DNA of 64,000 nt from Nitricoxidireducens sp046726235 (GTDB lineage: Bacteria > Pseudomonadota > Gammaproteobacteria > Burkholderiales > Rhodocyclaceae). The stretch lies in assembly GCA_046726235.1 (NCBI GenBank), contig JBKPAD010000006.1, positions 186,001 to 250,000 on the forward strand, in the 5' to 3' direction. The position numbers and the translations under genes are program-made. The notes under the pieces were generated by a model. It was given only the letters and a program-made list of their open reading frames with translations. It was not told the origin of the DNA and ran no database searches. Positions 25,825 through 34,100 of the stretch are shown here, one piece after another. The stretch's first letter is position 1; each line of letters opens with the position of its first letter.

Positions 25825-27135
25825 ATGGACCTCGCCCCTTTCATCGACCGCCGCCGCCGCCTCTGCGAATGCATGGGCAACGGCATCGCCGTCATTCCGA
25901 CGGCGAGCGAAAAGCTGCGCAATCGCGACACCTCGTACCCCTATCGCGCCGACAGCTATTTCCACTACCTGACCGGCTTCCCCGAGCCCGAGTCGGTGCT
26001 GGTGCTGGTCGCCGGCGAGCAGCCGAAGTCGCTGCTGTTCTGCCGCGAGCGCGATCCCGACAAGGAAGTCTGGGACGGCTATCGCTACGGGCCCGAGGGC
26101 GCGCGCGTGACCTTCGGCGTCGACGAAGCGCATTCGATCAAGACGCTCGACGAGAAGCTCGCCGAACTCGTCGCCGACCAGCCCGCGCTCTGGTATTCGC
26201 TCGGCCACGACGCCGCATGGGACGCTCGCATCGCGGCGACACTCAATGCCGTGCGCGCCCAGTCGCGCGCCGGCAAGCGCGCGCCGCAGGACATCCGCGA
26301 CGTGCGCGCGGCGCTCGACGAGATGCGCCTGATCAAGGATGCGCACGAAGTCGCGCTGCTGCGCCGCGCCGCCGACATCGCCGCCGACGCGCACATCCGC
26401 GCCATGCGCACCACCTCGCCCGGCCGCTGGGAATACGAAATCGAGGCCGAGCTGCTGCACGAATTCCGCCGCCGCGGCTGCCAGTATCCGGCCTACACGC
26501 CGATCGTCGCCGCCGGCGCCGGCGCCTGCGTGCTGCACTACGTCGACAACAACCGCCGCATCGGCGACGGCGAGCTGGTGCTGATCGACGCCGGCGGCGA
26601 GCTCGACGGCTACGCCTCCGACATCACGCGCACCTTCCCCGCCAACGGCCGCTTCAGCGGCCCGCAAGCCGACGTCTACGACCTCGTGCTCGACGCGCAG
26701 AGCGCCGCCATCGCGGCGATCAAGCCCGGCGCCACTTTTCTTTCGCCGCACGACGCGGCGGTCAAGGTCCTCGCCCAGGGCATGGTCGACATGAAGCTGC
26801 TCGAAGGCAGCGTCGACGGCGTCATCGAGTCCGAGGCCTACAAGCGCTTCTACATGCATCGCACCGGCCACTGGATGGGCATCGACGTGCACGATGCCGG
26901 CGAGTACAAGGCCGGCGAAGCATGGCGCGCCCTCGTGCCCGGCATGGTCATGACCGTCGAGCCCGGCTGCTACATCCGCCCGGCCGACGACGTGCCGCAA
27001 GCCTTCTGGAACATCGGCGTGCGCATCGAGGACGACGTGCTCGTCACCGCCGACGCCTGCGAGATCCTCACCCACAAGGCGCCGAAGAAGATCGCCGACA
27101 TCGAGGCGCTGATGCGCGACGCGCGCAATGGCTGA
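25825..27135 (+). CDS. pepP: Xaa-Pro aminopeptidase
   Basis: A 436-aa M24 metallopeptidase removing an N-terminal residue before proline. The creatinase-like N-terminal domain is followed by the pita-bread domain with metal ligands in IDAGGELDGYASDITRTFP, HRTGHWMGIDVHD, TVEPGCYI and VRIEDD. The ATG at 25825 follows a short GAGG; a TATAAT overlapping the murU stop (25813-25818) may be a -10 box. Its end overlaps the hydroxylase gene by 8 nt, an order seen with ubiH in many proteobacteria. Confidence 0.94.
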   Translation: MDLAPFIDRRRRLCECMGNGIAVIPTASEKLRNRDTSYPYRADSYFHYLTGFPEPESVLVLVAGEQPKSLLFCRERDPDKEVWDGYRYGPEGARVTFGVDEAHSIKTLDEKLAELVADQPALWYSLGHDAAWDARIAATLNAVRAQSRAGKRAPQDIRDVRAALDEMRLIKDAHEVALLRRAADIAADAHIRAMRTTSPGRWEYEIEAELLHEFRRRGCQYPAYTPIVAAGAGACVLHYVDNNRRIGDGELVLIDAGGELDGYASDITRTFPANGRFSGPQADVYDLVLDAQSAAIAAIKPGATFLSPHDAAVKVLAQGMVDMKLLEGSVDGVIESEAYKRFYMHRTGHWMGIDVHDAGEYKAGEAWRALVPGMVMTVEPGCYIRPADDVPQAFWNIGVRIEDDVLVTADACEILTHKAPKKIADIEALMRDARNG

Positions 27136-28219
27136 ACGCCGCGACGTCGCCATCGTCGGCGGCGGGCCGGCCGGCATGGCGCTGGCCCTCGCGCTCCATC
27201 GCCAAGGCGTCGCCAGCGAAATCTTCGATGCCCGCGAGCGCGGCGCAGCGCGCGGCGACAAGCGCATCCTCGCGCTCTCGCACGGCTCGCGGCAGACGCT
27301 CGAATGGCTCGGCGTCTGGCGCGAGATTCCCCACACGGCGATCGACGACATCCACGTCTCGCACCAGGGCGGCCTCGGCCGCACGCGCATCTCCGCCGTC
27401 GAGGAGAACGTGCCGGCGCTGGGCTACGTGCTCGATGCCGGTGCGCTCGCCGCGGCGCTCGACGACGCCCTGACGAAGACGGGCATCGCCGTCCGTGATC
27501 GCACGACGATCACGCCCGACGACAAACCCGACGCCGCGCTCGTCGTCTGGGCCGAAGGCGCCGTCGATGAACTCGCCGGCATCCGCACGCGCGACTACGG
27601 CCAGCACGCCGTGATCTGCACCGCGACGCCGCGCGAGCCGCACCACCACATGGCCTGGGAACGCTTCACGCCGCAAGGCCCCGTCGCCGCCCTGCCTTAC
27701 GGCGACGAACTCGCGGTCGTGCTGACCTGCGCCGCCGGCGAATCGTCGCGCGTCGCCGCGCTGCCGAATGCCGAATTCCTTGCGCTGCTGCAGGCGCGCT
27801 TCGGCCCGCGCGTCACCTTCACCGCCGTCACGGCGCGCCACGTCTATCCACTCGGCCTGCGCTACCGCGAGCACGCCGTCGGCGAACGCGAAGTGTGGGT
27901 CGGCAACGCCGCGCAGACGCTTCACCCCGTCGCCGGCCAGGGCTTCAACCTCGCGCTGCGCGACGTCTATGAACTCGCGCGCACGCTGGCCGATGCCGAC
28001 GATCCCGGCGCGCCGCAAGTCCTCGCCCGCTACGCCGCCGCCCGGCGTGTCGACCGCCGGGGCACCATCGGATTCACCGACACGCTGGTGCGCTTGTTCA
28101 GCAACGAGAATCCGATCATGCACCACGCACGCGGTGCGGGATTGCTGGCAATGGACTTGTTGCCGCCGTTGCGTTCGTTCATCGCGCGGCGGATGTTGTT
28201 CGGCGCTCGGGGCTGGTAA
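27128..28219 (+). CDS. UbiH/VisC-type FAD-dependent hydroxylase
   Basis: A 363-aa flavoprotein monooxygenase of the ubiquinone-hydroxylase family. The FAD dinucleotide motif VAIVGGGPAGMAL opens the protein, and GNAAQTLHPVAGQGFNLALRDV is the second FAD/NADPH signature. It follows pepP, as ubiH does in E. coli, so hydroxylation of a ubiquinone precursor is likely; the exact position (UbiH, UbiI or UbiF type) cannot be settled from sequence alone. It is ~30 residues shorter than typical UbiH. Confidence 0.85.
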   Translation: MAERRDVAIVGGGPAGMALALALHRQGVASEIFDARERGAARGDKRILALSHGSRQTLEWLGVWREIPHTAIDDIHVSHQGGLGRTRISAVEENVPALGYVLDAGALAAALDDALTKTGIAVRDRTTITPDDKPDAALVVWAEGAVDELAGIRTRDYGQHAVICTATPREPHHHMAWERFTPQGPVAALPYGDELAVVLTCAAGESSRVAALPNAEFLALLQARFGPRVTFTAVTARHVYPLGLRYREHAVGEREVWVGNAAQTLHPVAGQGFNLALRDVYELARTLADADDPGAPQVLARYAAARRVDRRGTIGFTDTLVRLFSNENPIMHHARGAGLLAMDLLPPLRSFIARRMLFGARGW

Positions 28220-28237
28220 CGAGGCGGCGTCTCGCGG

Positions 28238-28308
28238 GGCGGAGGCATGGCTGCCCTGCCCTCCTCATAGGTGTTCAAATCGTCAGGCAGGGCAGCCATG
28301 CCCCCGCC
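28238..28308 (+). repeat. Conserved-loop hairpin, copy A
   Basis: Two 23-nt arms (28238-28260 and 28286-28308; 22 of 23 positions complementary) flank a 25-nt loop at 28261-28285. The loop starts CTCCTCATAGG and ends AAATCGTCA, and is identical in copy C. The stem (outer GGCGG, inner CTGCC) is unrelated to the stems of B and D. A second small hairpin (AGCGC/GCGCT, about 28319-28334) follows. It lies in the gap between the UbiH-type gene and dusB, with no gene in it. Confidence 0.85.
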
Positions 28309-28337
28309 TTTATCGCCAGCGCCGTACCGCGCTCAAT

Positions 28338-28409
28338 GCGCGGGGTGTGGGGCCTCGACCCGACGATTTGAACACCTATGAGGAGCGGTCGAGGCCCCAC
28401 ACCTCGCGC
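28338..28409 (-). repeat. Conserved-loop hairpin, copy B (inverted)
   Basis: Arms 28338-28360 and 28387-28409 (22 of 23 complementary; inner CCTCGACC with GGTCGAGG) flank the reverse complement of the loop of copy A, with CGACGATTTG at 28361-28370. Loops A and B are therefore complementary to each other over about 24 nt in the same strand. Only 29 bp separates A from B. Confidence 0.85.
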
Positions 28410-28439
28410 CCGCAAACGACCGCAATCCGACAACCCGCC

Positions 28440-28470
28440 TTGCACAAAATTTGTGCAGTTGAGCTAGAAT
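28440..28470 (+). promoter_or_regulatory. dusB-fis promoter with palindromic operator
   Basis: TTGCAC (28440-28445) and TAGAAT (28465-28470), 19 bp apart, resemble -35/-10 boxes. The first is embedded in a near-perfect palindrome, TGCACAAA-A-TTTGTGCA (28441-28457), well placed for a repressor. In E. coli the dusB-fis promoter is tightly growth-regulated; whether the palindrome serves that role here is inference. Confidence 0.5.
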
Positions 28471-28498
28471 CCGCGCCTTCCCGTTTCGACACCCCCAG

Positions 28499-29503
28499 AT
28501 GAACTTCCTCGGCTTCACGCTGCGCAACAACCTTTTCGTCGCGCCCATGGCCGGGGTGACGGATCGGCCGTTCCGCCAGTTGTGCAAGAAGCTCGGGGCA
28601 GGGCTCGCCGTGTCGGAGATGGTGACCTCGAATTCCCTGCTCTATGGCAGCGCCAAGACGCGCCGCCGCGCCAACCACGACGGCGAGGTCGAACCGATCT
28701 CCGTGCAGATCGCCGGCGCCGATCCGAAGATGATGGCCGAGGCGGCGAAGTACAACGTCGACGAAGGCGCGCAGATCATCGACATCAACATGGGCTGCCC
28801 GGCCAAGAAGGTTTGCAACGTCATGTCCGGCTCGGCGCTGATGAAGGACGAGCCGCTCGTCGCGCGCATCCTCGAGGCTGTCGTCGGCGCCGTGCCGAAC
28901 ACGCCGGTGACGCTCAAGTTCCGCACCGGCTGGGACAGCCAGAACCGCAACGCGCCGAGCATCGCCCGCATCGCCGAGGACTGCGGCGTGCGCGCCATCG
29001 CCATCCACGGCCGCACGCGCGCCGACCAGTACACCGGCGACGCCGAGTACGACACCATCGCGCTGGTGAAGACCCTGGTGAACATCCCGGTCATCGCCAA
29101 CGGCGACATCACGTCGCCGCAGAAGGCAAAGCTCGTGCTCGACCACACCGGCGCCGACGGCCTGATGATCGGCCGCGCCGCCCAGGGCAAACCGTGGCTG
29201 TTCCGCGAGATCGAGCATTACCTGAAGACCGGCGAACTGCTGCCCGCCCCGCGCGTCGCCGAGATCCACGAAATCCTGCGCGCGCACCTCGCCGACCTCT
29301 ACGCCTTCTACGGCGAGGAGACCGGCGTCAGGATCGCGCGCAAGCACATCGGCTGGTACACGAAGGGCCTGGTCGGCTCCTCCCACTTCCGGCATGCCAT
29401 GAACCAGCTGCAAACCGTCGAGGCCCAGATCGCCGCCACCGACGAATTCTTCTTCGCCCAGGCCGCTGCGAACGACCACCTGAACTACCAAGAGGCCGCA
29501 TGA
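28499..29503 (+). CDS. dusB: tRNA-dihydrouridine synthase B
   Basis: A 334-aa FMN enzyme reducing uridines in the tRNA D-loop. The N-terminal barrel begins with APMAGVTDRPFRQLC; the catalytic cysteine is in NMGCPAKKV; FMN/RNA-binding segments include HGRTRADQYTG and NGDITSP. It overlaps fis by 4 nt, the classic dusB-fis arrangement. Confidence 0.96.
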   Translation: MNFLGFTLRNNLFVAPMAGVTDRPFRQLCKKLGAGLAVSEMVTSNSLLYGSAKTRRRANHDGEVEPISVQIAGADPKMMAEAAKYNVDEGAQIIDINMGCPAKKVCNVMSGSALMKDEPLVARILEAVVGAVPNTPVTLKFRTGWDSQNRNAPSIARIAEDCGVRAIAIHGRTRADQYTGDAEYDTIALVKTLVNIPVIANGDITSPQKAKLVLDHTGADGLMIGRAAQGKPWLFREIEHYLKTGELLPAPRVAEIHEILRAHLADLYAFYGEETGVRIARKHIGWYTKGLVGSSHFRHAMNQLQTVEAQIAATDEFFFAQAAANDHLNYQEAA

Positions 29504-29730
29504 GCTCAGAACTCACCGACTGCGTGCGCCGCTCGCTGAACCGCTATTTCCGTGACCTCGACGGCGAATCGCCGTCGGGCATCTACGACATGGTGCTGGC
29601 GAGCGTCGAGAAGCCGATGCTCGAAGTCGTCATGAAGCACGCCGACGGCAACCAGACCGTCGCCGCCGAGATGCTCGGCATCAACCGCAACACCCTGCGC
29701 AAGAAGCTCACCGAACACAAACTGCTCTGA
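29500..29730 (+). CDS. fis: DNA-binding protein Fis
   Basis: A 76-aa nucleoid protein. The C-terminal helix-turn-helix reads HADGNQTVAAEMLGINRNTLRKKL, as in Fis and the NtrC C-terminal domain. At 76 residues it is shorter than enterobacterial Fis (98), lacking the full N-terminal hairpin that contacts recombinases, which is usual in betaproteobacteria. It is coupled to dusB and followed 13 bp later by purH. Confidence 0.93.
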   Translation: MSSELTDCVRRSLNRYFRDLDGESPSGIYDMVLASVEKPMLEVVMKHADGNQTVAAEMLGINRNTLRKKLTEHKLL

Positions 29731-29743
29731 GGTTTACAACAAC

Positions 29744-31318
29744 ATGAAAGTCGCACAGGCACTCATCAGCGTTTCCGACAAGCGCGGCGTGGTGGACTTC
29801 GCGCGCGAGCTCGTCGCCATCGGCGTCAACATCCTCTCCACCGGCGGCACGGCGAAAATGCTGCGCGACGCCGGCATCAAGGTGACCGACGTCTCCGACT
29901 ACACCGGCTTCCCCGAAATGCTCGACGGCCGCGTCAAGACGCTGCACCCGAAGGTGCACGGCGGCATCCTCGGCATTCGCGGCAACGCGGCGCACGAAGC
30001 GACGATGAAGCAGCACGACATCCCGACCATCGACCTCGTCGTCGTCAACCTCTATCCGTTCCAGCAGACCGTGGCGAAGAAGGACTGCACGCTCGAGGAC
30101 GCGATCGAGAACATCGACATCGGCGGCCCGACGATGGTGCGCGCCGCAGCCAAGAACCACGGCAACGAGGCCGGCGGCGTCGGCATCGTCACCGAGCCCG
30201 AGGACTACGTGCCGGTGCTCGACGAGCTCAAGAGCAATGGCGGCGCGCTGTCGTACAAGACGCGCTTCGCCCTGGCCAAGAAGGCCTTCACCCACACCGC
30301 GCGCTACGACGCCGGGATCTCGAACTGGCTCACCAGCCTCGACGAGGAAAACAAGCCGACCACCTTCCCGAACCGCCTGCAGCTGGCCTTCGACAAGGTC
30401 GACACCATGCGCTACGGCGAGAACCCGCACCAGGCCGCCGCCTTCTATCGGGAGCCGAACCCGGTGGCCGGCAGCATCGCCAACTACACGCAGCTGCAGG
30501 GCAAGGAACTCTCTTACAACAACATCGCCGACTCCGATGCGGCGTGGGAATGCGTGAAGGCCTTCGACGGCGTCGTGGCTTGCGTCATCGTCAAGCACGC
30601 CAACCCCTGCGGCGTCGCCATCGGCGCCAACGCTGAAGAGGCCTACCGCAAGGCCTTCAAGACCGACCCGACCTCGGCCTTCGGCGGCATCATCGCTTTC
30701 AACTGCGCGATCGACAAGGCCACGGCCGAAGCCGTCGCCGGCCAGTTCGCCGAAGTCATCATCGCCCCCGAGGTCACGCCGGACGCCCGCGCCGTTTTCG
30801 CCGCCAAGCAGAACCTGCGCGTGCTGACCGTGCCGCTCGGCGCGGCCGACGGCCGCTTCGACTTCAAGCGCGTCGGCGGCGGCCTGCTGGTGCAGACGGC
30901 CGACGAGGCGCGCATCGCGCAGAGCGACATCAAGGTCGTGACCAAGCGCGCGCCGACGGCGCAGGAAATGAGCGACCTGCTGTTCGCCTGGCGCGTCGCC
31001 AAGTACGTGAAGTCGAACGCCATCGTCTACTGCAAGGACAACATGACCGTCGGCGTCGGCGCCGGCCAGATGAGCCGCGTCGACTCTGCGCGCATCGCCG
31101 CCATCAAGGCCGAGAACAACGGCCTCACCGTGGTCGGCTCGGTCGTGGCGTCGGATGCCTTCTTCCCGTTCCGCGACGGCCTCGACGTGCTCGCCAAGGC
31201 CGGCGCCACCGCCGTGATCCAGCCCGGCGGCTCGGTGCGCGACGCCGAGGTGATCGCCGCGGCCGACGAGCAGAACGTCGCCATGGTGTTCACGGGCTTC
31301 CGCCACTTCCGTCACTAA
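29744..31318 (+). CDS. purH: Bifunctional AICAR transformylase / IMP cyclohydrolase
   Basis: A 524-aa enzyme for the last two steps of IMP synthesis. The N-terminal IMP cyclohydrolase domain (ISVSDKRGVVDFA to ~residue 190) and the C-terminal transformylase domain (RYGENPHQAAAFY, KHANPCGVA, SDAFFPFRDGLD) are both complete. It sits in a dusB-fis-purH-purD-hemF run, with 7 bp to purD. Confidence 0.96.
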   Translation: MKVAQALISVSDKRGVVDFARELVAIGVNILSTGGTAKMLRDAGIKVTDVSDYTGFPEMLDGRVKTLHPKVHGGILGIRGNAAHEATMKQHDIPTIDLVVVNLYPFQQTVAKKDCTLEDAIENIDIGGPTMVRAAAKNHGNEAGGVGIVTEPEDYVPVLDELKSNGGALSYKTRFALAKKAFTHTARYDAGISNWLTSLDEENKPTTFPNRLQLAFDKVDTMRYGENPHQAAAFYREPNPVAGSIANYTQLQGKELSYNNIADSDAAWECVKAFDGVVACVIVKHANPCGVAIGANAEEAYRKAFKTDPTSAFGGIIAFNCAIDKATAEAVAGQFAEVIIAPEVTPDARAVFAAKQNLRVLTVPLGAADGRFDFKRVGGGLLVQTADEARIAQSDIKVVTKRAPTAQEMSDLLFAWRVAKYVKSNAIVYCKDNMTVGVGAGQMSRVDSARIAAIKAENNGLTVVGSVVASDAFFPFRDGLDVLAKAGATAVIQPGGSVRDAEVIAAADEQNVAMVFTGFRHFRH

Positions 31319-31325
31319 GGCGACC

Positions 31326-32603
31326 ATGGCCATGAACCTGCTCGTCATCGGCTCCGGCGGCCGCGAACACGCGCTGGCCTGGAAGCTCGCGCGCTCGCCG
31401 CGCGTGCAGAAGATCTTCGTCGCGCCCGGCAACGCCGGCACGGCACGCGAGGAAGGTTGCGAGAACGTGCCGATCACCTCGGTCGCCGACCTCGTCGCCT
31501 TCGCGCAGAAGGAGCAGATCTACGCCACCGTCGTCGGCCCCGAGGCGCCGCTGGCCGCGGGCGTCGTCGACGCCTTCCGCGCCGCCGGCCTGCGCGTCTT
31601 CGGCCCCAGCAAGGCGGCCGCGCAGCTCGAAAGCTCGAAGGACTTCGCCAAGCGCTTCATGACGCGGCACAAGATCCCGACCGCCAAGTTCGAGACCTTC
31701 GCCGACGCGAAGAAGGCGCACGCCTACGTCGATGCCGAAGGCGCGCCGATCGTCATCAAGGCCGACGGCCTCGCCGCCGGCAAGGGCGTCGTCGTCGCCA
31801 TGTCGCTCAATGAAGCGCACGACGCGATCGACATGATGCTGCTCGACAACAAGATGGGCGATGCCGGCGCGCGCGTGGTCGTCGAGGAGTTCCTCGACGG
31901 CGAGGAAGCCAGCTTCATCGTCATGGCCGACGGCAAGAATGCACTGACGCTGGCGACGAGCCAGGACCACAAGCGCCTGCGCGACGGCGACGAAGGCCCC
32001 AACACCGGCGGCATGGGCGCCTACTCGCCGGCCCCGATCGTCACGCCGCAGATCCACGCCAAGGTGATGCGCGAAGTCATCATGCCGACCATCGCCGGCA
32101 TGGAGAAGGACGGCATCCTCTACACCGGCTTCCTCTACGCCGGCCTGATGATCAAGCCCGACGGCTCGGTCAAGGTGCTCGAGTTCAACTGCCGCATGGG
32201 TGATCCCGAGACGCAGCCGATCATGATGCGGCTCAAGAGCGACCTGCTCGACCTCGTCGACGCCGCCATCGACGGCCGCCTCGACAAGATCGAAGCCGAG
32301 TGGGACCGCCGCGTCGCGCTCGGCGTGGTGCTCGCCGCCGCCGGCTATCCCGAGAGCCCGCGCAAGGGCGACGCCATCACCGGCCTGCCCGAGCGCGCCG
32401 AAGCCGACGCCCACGTGTTCCACGCCGGCACTTCCGTGGCCGGAGGCAAGGTCGTCGCCAGCGGCGGCCGCGTGCTCTGCGTCACCGCGCTCGGCGACAC
32501 CGTGAAGCTGGCGCAGAACCGCGCCTACGAACTCATCGACCGCATCCGCTTCGACGGCATGCAGTTCCGCCGCGACATCGGCCACCGGGCGCTGCGGCGT
32601 TGA
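31326..32603 (+). CDS. purD: GAR synthetase
   Basis: A 425-aa ATP-grasp enzyme making glycinamide ribonucleotide. It starts LLVIGSGGREHALAWKL and has the ATP-grasp segments KADGLAAGKGVVV, EEFLDGEEASF, and the metal site LEFNCRMGDPETQ. Its stop overlaps the TTG start of hemF. PurD-PurH adjacency is common; fusion of this unit to fis upstream and hemF downstream is a betaproteobacterial arrangement. Confidence 0.96.
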   Translation: MAMNLLVIGSGGREHALAWKLARSPRVQKIFVAPGNAGTAREEGCENVPITSVADLVAFAQKEQIYATVVGPEAPLAAGVVDAFRAAGLRVFGPSKAAAQLESSKDFAKRFMTRHKIPTAKFETFADAKKAHAYVDAEGAPIVIKADGLAAGKGVVVAMSLNEAHDAIDMMLLDNKMGDAGARVVVEEFLDGEEASFIVMADGKNALTLATSQDHKRLRDGDEGPNTGGMGAYSPAPIVTPQIHAKVMREVIMPTIAGMEKDGILYTGFLYAGLMIKPDGSVKVLEFNCRMGDPETQPIMMRLKSDLLDLVDAAIDGRLDKIEAEWDRRVALGVVLAAAGYPESPRKGDAITGLPERAEADAHVFHAGTSVAGGKVVASGGRVLCVTALGDTVKLAQNRAYELIDRIRFDGMQFRRDIGHRALRR

Positions 32604-33484
32604 TCGACCCGGGCGCCGTCCGCGCCTGGCTGACCGGCCTGCAAGACCGGATCGTCGGCGCCCTCGAAAGCTTCGACGGAAAGCCGTTCCGCCGCGACGA
32701 CTGGGAACGCGGCCGTGTCCGCGTCATCGAGGACGGCGATTTCTTCGAGCGCGGCGGCGTCAATTTCTCGCACGTCACCGGCGAGCAGATGCCCGCCTCC
32801 GCCACCGCCCACCGCCCCGAACTGACCGGCCGCCACTGGGAAGCCATGGGCGTCTCGCTGGTCCTGCACCCGCGCAATCCGTACTGCCCCACCAGCCACA
32901 TGAACGTGCGCTTTTTCGTCGCCACGAAGGAAGGCGCCGACCCCGTCTGGTGGTTCGGCGGCGGCATGGACCTCACGCCCTACTACGGCTTCGAGGAAGA
33001 CTGCGTCCACTTCCACCGCACCTGCAAAGAGGCGCTCGACCCGTTCGGCGCCGACGTCCATGCGCGCTACAAGAAGTGGTGCGACGAATACTTCTACCTC
33101 AAGCACCGCGCAGAGCCGCGCGGCATCGGCGGCGTCTTTTTCGACGACCTCAACGAAGGCGGCTTCGACCACTGCTTCGGCATCATGCAAGCCGTCGGCA
33201 ACGCCTTCCTCCCCGCCTACCTCCCGCTCTGCGAACACCGCCGCGACGCGCCCTACGGCGAGCGCGAACGCGACTTCCAGGCCTACCGCCGCGGCCGCTA
33301 TGTCGAGTTCAATCTGGTCTGGGACCGCGGCACCCTCTTCGGCCTCCAATCCGGCGGCCGCACCGAGTCGATCCTCATGTCCCTGCCGCCGGTCGTGAAG
33401 TGGCGATACGACTGGAAGCCCGGAGCGGGCAGCGCAGAGGACAAGCTCTACACCGACTTCCTGCCGCCGCGCGACTGGGTCTGA
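32600..33484 (+). CDS. hemF: Coproporphyrinogen III oxidase, aerobic
   Basis: A 294-aa oxygen-dependent enzyme converting coproporphyrinogen III to protoporphyrinogen IX. Family blocks are intact: GGVNFSHVTG, NPYCPTSHMNVRFF, WWFGGGMDLTPYYGF, GGVFFDDLNEGGF and RRGRYVEFNLVWDRGT. No ATG or GTG fits the start; TTG at 32600, overlapping the purD stop as TTGA, gives a natural N-terminus and coupled translation. Use of HemF implies haem synthesis under oxygen; an anaerobic HemN may exist elsewhere. Confidence 0.94.
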   Translation: MIDPGAVRAWLTGLQDRIVGALESFDGKPFRRDDWERGRVRVIEDGDFFERGGVNFSHVTGEQMPASATAHRPELTGRHWEAMGVSLVLHPRNPYCPTSHMNVRFFVATKEGADPVWWFGGGMDLTPYYGFEEDCVHFHRTCKEALDPFGADVHARYKKWCDEYFYLKHRAEPRGIGGVFFDDLNEGGFDHCFGIMQAVGNAFLPAYLPLCEHRRDAPYGERERDFQAYRRGRYVEFNLVWDRGTLFGLQSGGRTESILMSLPPVVKWRYDWKPGAGSAEDKLYTDFLPPRDWV

Positions 33485-33492
33485 CGGTTGGC

Positions 33493-33548
33493 CCTCCGTA
33501 CACCGTTGGACGCGTGACACTCGCTTGTGAAAGCGCCTTTTACGGAGG
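33493..33548 (+). promoter_or_regulatory. Leader fold that could hide the next ribosome-binding site
   Basis: CCTCCGTA (33493-33500) is the exact complement of TACGGAGG (33541-33548), and the latter contains the SD of the gene starting at 33558. Between them CGCTT-GTGA-AAGCG (33522-33535) forms a hairpin with a GNRA-type loop. If transcribed from upstream of 33493, this leader could fold to block translation. Confidence 0.4.
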
Positions 33549-33557
33549 CGAACAGTC

Positions 33558-33782
33558 ATGAAAGCCGGATACGATCTCTCGAAGATGAAGTCGCGCAGGA
33601 ATCCCTACGCGTCGAAGCTCAAGAAATCCGTCACCATGCGTCTCTCCGAAGATGTGGTCGCGTATTTCAAGAGCATGGCGGTCGACGCTGGGATTCCGTA
33701 CCAGAGCCTAATCAACCTCTATCTCCGCGACTGTGTCACGCAGCACCGGCAGGTGCAGATTGCCTGGCCTGCAAAGAGTTGA
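33558..33782 (+). CDS. BrnA/CopG-like antitoxin, no toxin partner seen
   Basis: A 74-aa basic protein. KKSVTMRLSEDVVAYFKSMA is a ribbon-helix-helix start, and PYQSLINLYLRDCV the following helix, as in BrnA-type (DUF4415) antitoxins. BrnT toxin genes normally lie just upstream, but only 73 bp separates this start from hemF and no toxin gene lies downstream. It may be an orphan repressor. GC content is lower than in hemF, marking the start of the accessory patch. Confidence 0.65.
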   Translation: MKAGYDLSKMKSRRNPYASKLKKSVTMRLSEDVVAYFKSMAVDAGIPYQSLINLYLRDCVTQHRQVQIAWPAKS

Positions 33783-34100
33783 TACGGTCTGCCGAGTCCG
33801 CGTGCACTGCAGCGGCTGGCTCCGAGCCTGACCCCATTAACGAGTTTGCCGCTGGCGGGGCAGAGGCATGGGCGCTCTGCCCTCCTCATAGGTGTTCAAA
33901 TCGTCAGGCAGAGCGCCCATACCTCTGCCGTCAGCGCCGCGCAGTGCGGCACAAAAGCGTCAGCCGCGAATCAGTGTCCTGGCAGCGATATCCCGGTCGA
34001 ATTCCGGCCAATGACGCCAGCCTTCGCACAAAATGTCGGTCTGCTCCCTGATACCGCCCGGAACTGCAACCGAGTGGTCTTGGCCCCGCGCTTAGCCCAA
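33783..34100. other. Non-coding stretch holding hairpin copy C
   Basis: No credible gene is present on either strand; frames here are short and run through the palindrome. Apart from copy C (33859-33929) there is a GCCGC/GCGGC hairpin (about 33936-33950) just after it, in the same relative place as the small hairpin after copy A. Confidence 0.6.
33859..33929 (+). repeat. Conserved-loop hairpin, copy C
   Basis: Arms 33859-33881 and 33907-33929 (22 of 23 complementary; outer GGCAGAGG, inner GCTCTGCC) flank a 25-nt loop at 33882-33906 identical to that of copy A. The arms partly resemble those of A (both carry GGCATGG) but differ at several positions, each compensated on the other arm. It marks the left side of the low-GC patch. 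Confidence 0.85.

Noticed and set aside
33485..33557. A BrnT toxin before the BrnA-like gene
   Set aside because: Only 73 bp is available, and no frame of toxin length exists there or between 33783 and 34100.
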